Positions 6,269-8,394 of a stretch of DNA of 8,394 nucleotides are shown here, in pieces; the first letter of the stretch is position 1, and the number at the start of each line of letters is the position of its first letter. The DNA is taken from positions 1 through 8,394 of the forward strand of contig JANXYT010000466.1 of assembly GCA_025355915.1 (NCBI GenBank). Reading direction: 5' to 3'. The notes beneath the pieces were generated by a model, which was not told the origin of the DNA, made no database searches, and worked only from the letters and a program-made list of their open reading frames with translations. Made by a program: the position numbers and the translations under genes. This DNA comes from Holophagaceae bacterium (GTDB lineage Bacteria; Acidobacteriota; Holophagae; Holophagales; Holophagaceae).

Positions 6269-6296
6269 CTCAGAAGGGTCGGACCCCCTTCCTGAG
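6269..6296 (-). promoter_or_regulatory. Inverted repeat in the leader of the 161-residue gene
   Basis: CTCAGAAGGG (6269-6278) can pair with CCCTT (6286-6290) and CTGAG (6292-6296), with one bulged base. On the minus strand the 3' arm touches the AGGTG ribosome binding site (plus 6266-6270). If transcribed, the hairpin could partly mask translation initiation. Alternatively it is simply a dyad around the transcription start. Confidence 0.35.
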
Positions 6297-6310
6297 CCAG
6301 AGCCGTGCCA
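6295..6310 (-). promoter_or_regulatory. Candidate sigma-54 (-24/-12) promoter
   Basis: The minus strand reads TGGCACGGCTCTGGCT. The sigma-54 consensus TGGCACG-N4-TTGCW is matched with a single mismatch, and the invariant GG and GC are exactly 10 bases apart. A start about 12 bases downstream of the GC would give a leader of about 20 bases before the ATG at 6261. Upstream (6361-6372) lies the dyad TCCTC-AC-GAGGA, and TGCC-CA-GGCA is at 6389-6398. Either could be an enhancer-binding protein site, though that is speculative. Confidence 0.5.
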
Positions 6311-6444
6311 GGAATTTTCTACCCTGACACAATGGGCCCAGACCTTGAATTGCGGGCACTTCCTCACGAGGACTTGCCCAGCGGAACCTGCCCAGGCACC
6401 GCGCCAGGCGAGCAAATTTGTCCACATTTGGTCAGGCAAGATTC

Positions 6445-6468
6445 GACCTGTTCAGTTTCGAACAGGTC
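6445..6468 (-). other. Perfect 9-bp stem-loop spanning the stop codon of the YhaM-like gene
   Basis: GACCTGTTC (6445-6453) and GAACAGGTC (6460-6468) enclose a 6-base loop. On the minus strand one arm encodes the last codons of the gene, and the TGA stop (6454-6452) spans the loop edge. No T run follows on the minus strand, so it is at best an atypical (Rho-assisted) terminator or a 3'-end protecting structure. Confidence 0.5.
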
Positions 6469-7450
6469 CTTCCTCCCCTTCCACCTGCGGCCAGCGCCGA
6501 CGGTAGACCATGCGATCCAGGGCCCGGCTGTACGGGCTCCAGGAACCGCCATTGGTTTCGTCCTGCAGGGCGCGGAACATGACTTCCAGCTTCCCATCCA
6601 GGTCGTCCAGGTAGTGGACCAGCAGGGCTTCAGGAGTTTTGGGGAGCACCGGCGAGCCGAAGTCCAGACGGCCGTGGTGGCTCAAGACAATGTGCAGGAT
6701 CTGCATGCGCAGGTCCTCGGGAAACCCGGGGATCTGGCCGGCCACCCGGCTGATCCACTCGGCCTCCAGGGCGATGTGGCCCACCAGGTTGCCCGCATCG
6801 GTGTACCCGAAGCTGCGCTGGTAGCTCAGTTCAGCGGTCTTGCCCACATCGTGGAGCAGCACCCCAGCCATCACCAGGTCCCGGTTCAGCTCCCGGTAGT
6901 GCGCGCAGGCTCGCTCCGCCATGCCCAGGATGGACAGGGTGTGCTCCAGCAGCCCGCCGAGGACGGCGTGGTGCATGGATTTGGCGGCGGGCGCCAGGGC
7001 GAAGGCCGCCCGCAGGTCCGCATCCTCTAGAAACATGGCCGTCAGCAGCTGGCGGATCCAGGGATCCCGCACCGAACCGATGAAGCCATCCATCTCCGCC
7101 AGCATGTCCGGCACGGGGCGCGCGCTCACGGGGAAGAAGGCCGAGAAATCGCCCACCTCGCTATCCGCAGCGAAGCGGGCCTTGTCCAGTTTCAGCTGGA
7201 CCCGCCCGTTGTAGTTCGTCACCGAGCCCTTCACCCACAGGAAGACATCGGCCCGGATGGCGTCCATATCACCTTCGACGGCCCGCACATCCCAAAGGAA
7301 CGCCTTCAGGTCGCCCGAAGCATCCGACAGCTTCAGTTCCAGATACTCGCTGCCCTTGGCGCTGACCTTGTAGGCGGCCTCCTGAGCCAGGAGAAACCCC
7401 AGGAAGGCATCTCCCTCCTTCAGGTTGCGGATGAGGGTCTGGTCGGGCAT
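6452..7450 (-). CDS. yhaM: YhaM-family 3'-5' exoribonuclease (OB-fold + HD domain)
   Basis: The protein has 332 residues. Residues about 10-95 form an OB-fold nucleic-acid-binding domain. Residues about 155-290 form a metal-dependent HD domain with 'MHHAVLGGLLEHTL' (159-172), 'LLHDVGK' (198-204, the HD pair at 200-201), His225, 'LSHHG' (256-260) and 'LLVHYLDDLDGKLEVM' (276-291). This order matches Bacillus YhaM, a Mn-dependent 3'-5' exonuclease acting on RNA ends and also reported on single-stranded DNA. The start ATG at 7450 has GGGAG 5 bases upstream. A longer in-frame start at 7549 would overlap the RqcP-like gene by 47 bases and adds a low-complexity Arg/Pro-rich leader, so I reject it. 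It is the last gene of a minus-strand operon, 52 bases after the RqcP-like gene. A stem-loop spans its stop codon. Confidence 0.88.
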   Translation of the reverse strand: MPDQTLIRNLKEGDAFLGFLLAQEAAYKVSAKGSEYLELKLSDASGDLKAFLWDVRAVEGDMDAIRADVFLWVKGSVTNYNGRVQLKLDKARFAADSEVGDFSAFFPVSARPVPDMLAEMDGFIGSVRDPWIRQLLTAMFLEDADLRAAFALAPAAKSMHHAVLGGLLEHTLSILGMAERACAHYRELNRDLVMAGVLLHDVGKTAELSYQRSFGYTDAGNLVGHIALEAEWISRVAGQIPGFPEDLRMQILHIVLSHHGRLDFGSPVLPKTPEALLVHYLDDLDGKLEVMFRALQDETNGGSWSPYSRALDRMVYRRRWPQVEGEEGPVRN

Positions 7451-7502
7451 GAGGGCTCCCTGCGTCCCATCAGGCTCGGGTGGCCGACGCGACAGCGGAT
7501 GT

Positions 7503-7826
7503 CTAATGGTTTCGCGGTGCTTTGGGAGGCGAGCCGAAGGGATCATCATTGGCGTACCCCAGCTCCAGGGGAATCCGTTTGTCCTCCAGCACCTCGAAGA
7601 GCGACCACTGGTCAGCCTTCTTCACATTGCCGTCCGGCAGGGCCAGCACCCGGAGCTTCAGCACCCGGTTGTACAGGGGGAATTCCAGTTCGTCCTGAGC
7701 ATTGACGTCCTGGCTGGCCTTCCGGGGGACGCCATTCACCCGCACCATCCCCTCGTCGCAGAGCTGGTTGGCCAGCTCCCGTCGCTTGATGAGCAGGCTC
7801 TTCTTGAGGAAAGCGTCGAGTCTCAA
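7503..7826 (-). CDS. rqcP: RqcP-like S4-domain RNA-binding protein
   Basis: This 107-residue protein has an N-terminal S4 domain: 'MRLDAFLKKSLLIKRRELANQL' type helices, then 'VRVNG' (28-32) and 'KASQDV' (36-41). RqcP (YlmH/Hsp15-type) factors show the same 'RLDKFLKxSxLIKRRxLA' pattern. In Bacillus, RqcP binds stalled 50S subunits with RqcH and helps add C-terminal alanine tails to nascent chains. Here the usual ~86-residue core is followed by a ~20-residue tail rich in Pro, Asp and Gly. The start codon is TTG (plus 7826-7824). AAGGG, inside the end of the upstream gene, lies 8 bases before it, and the intergenic gap is only 4 bases, so translation is probably coupled. A different member of the S4 family, such as heat-shock protein Hsp15, cannot be fully excluded. 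Confidence 0.85.
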   Translation of the reverse strand: MRLDAFLKKSLLIKRRELANQLCDEGMVRVNGVPRKASQDVNAQDELEFPLYNRVLKLRVLALPDGNVKKADQWSLFEVLEDKRIPLELGYANDDPFGSPPKAPRNH

Positions 7827-7830
7827 TGGA

Positions 7831-8394
7831 TCAACCCTTCAGGATTTGTTCCCTGGGCACCAGGTAGCGAATATTGGCCCGCATCCGCAGGTTCGCAAGG
7901 TACTGTTCGATGGCGTTCTGGGCCTTGGGTTCCTGGAGCTTCTCCAGGATCTTGGCCCGCACCTCGGTGAAGGCCTTCACGGGAGCATCCTCCAGGCCAA
8001 TGAGCTGAATCAGGTAGAGGTCCTTGTCCGTCTCGATGGGCGCCGAGACCTCCTCGGGCTTGAGCTTCACGGCCGCGTCCTCGATGCTGGCGCGGAGGAA
8101 CCCTTTGTTCATCCAGCCCAGATCACCACCGGTGACCTTGCTGGGACTGGTGGAGTTCTGCCGGGCCAGTTCCTCGAAGGGCTTCCCGCCCTTCAGCTCG
8201 GCCTGGATCGCCTCCAGTTTCTTCCTGGCCTCGGCCTGCTCCTCGGCGGTGGCACCCTTTGCGAGCACCAGCTCACGGATGCGGAACCGGCTCGGCATGC
8301 GGTATTCGTCCTTGTGATCTTCGTAGTAGGCGCGCAGCTCGTTGTCCTCAACGGCGACCTTGGAGAACACCTCACGCTGGAGCACGAACTGCTG
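7831..8394 (-). CDS. SurA/parvulin-type peptidyl-prolyl cis-trans isomerase, 5' partial
   Basis: The frame is open through the right edge of the window, so the N-terminus (probably with a signal peptide) is missing and only about 187 residues are visible. The start looks like the end of a SurA N-terminal helical domain ('VTVxDxEhxxYYxxxxxxY' type: 'VAVEDNELRAYYEDHKDEY'). A parvulin domain follows, with 'FRIRELVL' near its start, 'GKPFEELARQNSTSPSK', 'GGDLGWMNKGFL' and 'VSAPIETDKDLYLIQLIGLED'. These match rotamase PF00639-like proteins that help fold outer-membrane proteins in the periplasm. It is the first visible gene of the operon with the S4 protein and the YhaM-like nuclease. Without the N-terminus I cannot tell SurA from PpiD or lipoprotein PrsA types. 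Confidence 0.85.
   Translation of the reverse strand, partial: QQFVLQREVFSKVAVEDNELRAYYEDHKDEYRMPSRFRIRELVLAKGATAEEQAEARKKLEAIQAELKGGKPFEELARQNSTSPSKVTGGDLGWMNKGFLRASIEDAAVKLKPEEVSAPIETDKDLYLIQLIGLEDAPVKAFTEVRAKILEKLQEPKAQNAIEQYLANLRMRANIRYLVPREQILKG

Noticed and set aside
5833..6327. Plus-strand open frame opposite the 161-residue gene
   Set aside because: Either strand is open here, but the minus frame has a ribosome binding site, a terminator and a charged, structured protein; the plus translation looks like a Leu/His-rich shadow.
6418..6426. TTGTCCACA, one mismatch from a DnaA box
   Set aside because: It is a single isolated copy with no cluster, AT-rich unwinding region or replication genes nearby.
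7451..7549. Longer start for the YhaM-like protein
   Set aside because: It overlaps the RqcP-like gene and adds an Arg/Pro-rich leader not typical of the family; ATG 7450 has GGGAG at good spacing.

Overview
This window looks like a chromosomal segment of a GC-rich, free-living Gram-negative bacterium. Two gene products imply an outer membrane: a LapB-type regulator of lipopolysaccharide synthesis and a SurA-like periplasmic prolyl isomerase. The gene set and strongly GC-biased third codon positions would suit a deep-branching lineage such as Acidobacteriota (Holophagae/Geothrix type) or Myxococcota. That assignment is inference; no marker in the window settles it. There are no mobile-element genes, rRNAs, tRNAs or CRISPR arrays.

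Layout. (1) 1-1842, plus: a 5'-truncated protein related to the 'helicase-associated' XPB/Ssl2-N family, with a WYL-like C-terminus. It is followed by a strong hairpin terminator nested between inverted arrays of degenerate 7-base repeats. (2) 3315-1939, minus: a three-gene cluster of an ECF sigma factor, an overlapping single-pass membrane protein (candidate anti-sigma or partner) and a small membrane-anchored coiled-coil protein. (3) 3381-4205, plus: a family 4 (Fe-S) uracil-DNA glycosylase, divergent from the sigma factor across 65 bases that hold a perfect GGAACC-based inverted repeat. A second 7-base repeat array with a central palindrome follows it. (4) 4312-5679, plus: a LapB/YciM homologue whose N-terminus looks like a complete LapA domain, that is, a LapA-LapB fusion. 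It ends in two hairpins, the second a classical bidirectional terminator. (5) 6261-5776, minus: an unrecognised 161-residue protein preceded by a good candidate sigma-54 promoter. (6) 8394-6452, minus: an apparent operon of a SurA-like parvulin isomerase (cut by the window end), an RqcP-like S4 RNA-binding protein starting at TTG, and a YhaM-family OB-fold/HD 3'-5' exoribonuclease.

How the genes fit together. The recognisable functions are envelope quality control (LapA-LapB, parvulin), RNA and ribosome quality control (RqcP, YhaM), DNA repair (UDG) and stress-type transcription control (ECF module, candidate sigma-54 promoter). No dedicated novel defence or biosynthetic system is evident. 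The most notable items are the LapA-LapB fusion, the CTGA-core heptamer arrays that abut stop codons in two intergenic gaps, the ECF cluster whose partner lacks a zinc anti-sigma motif, and the sigma-54-like promoter before an unknown gene.
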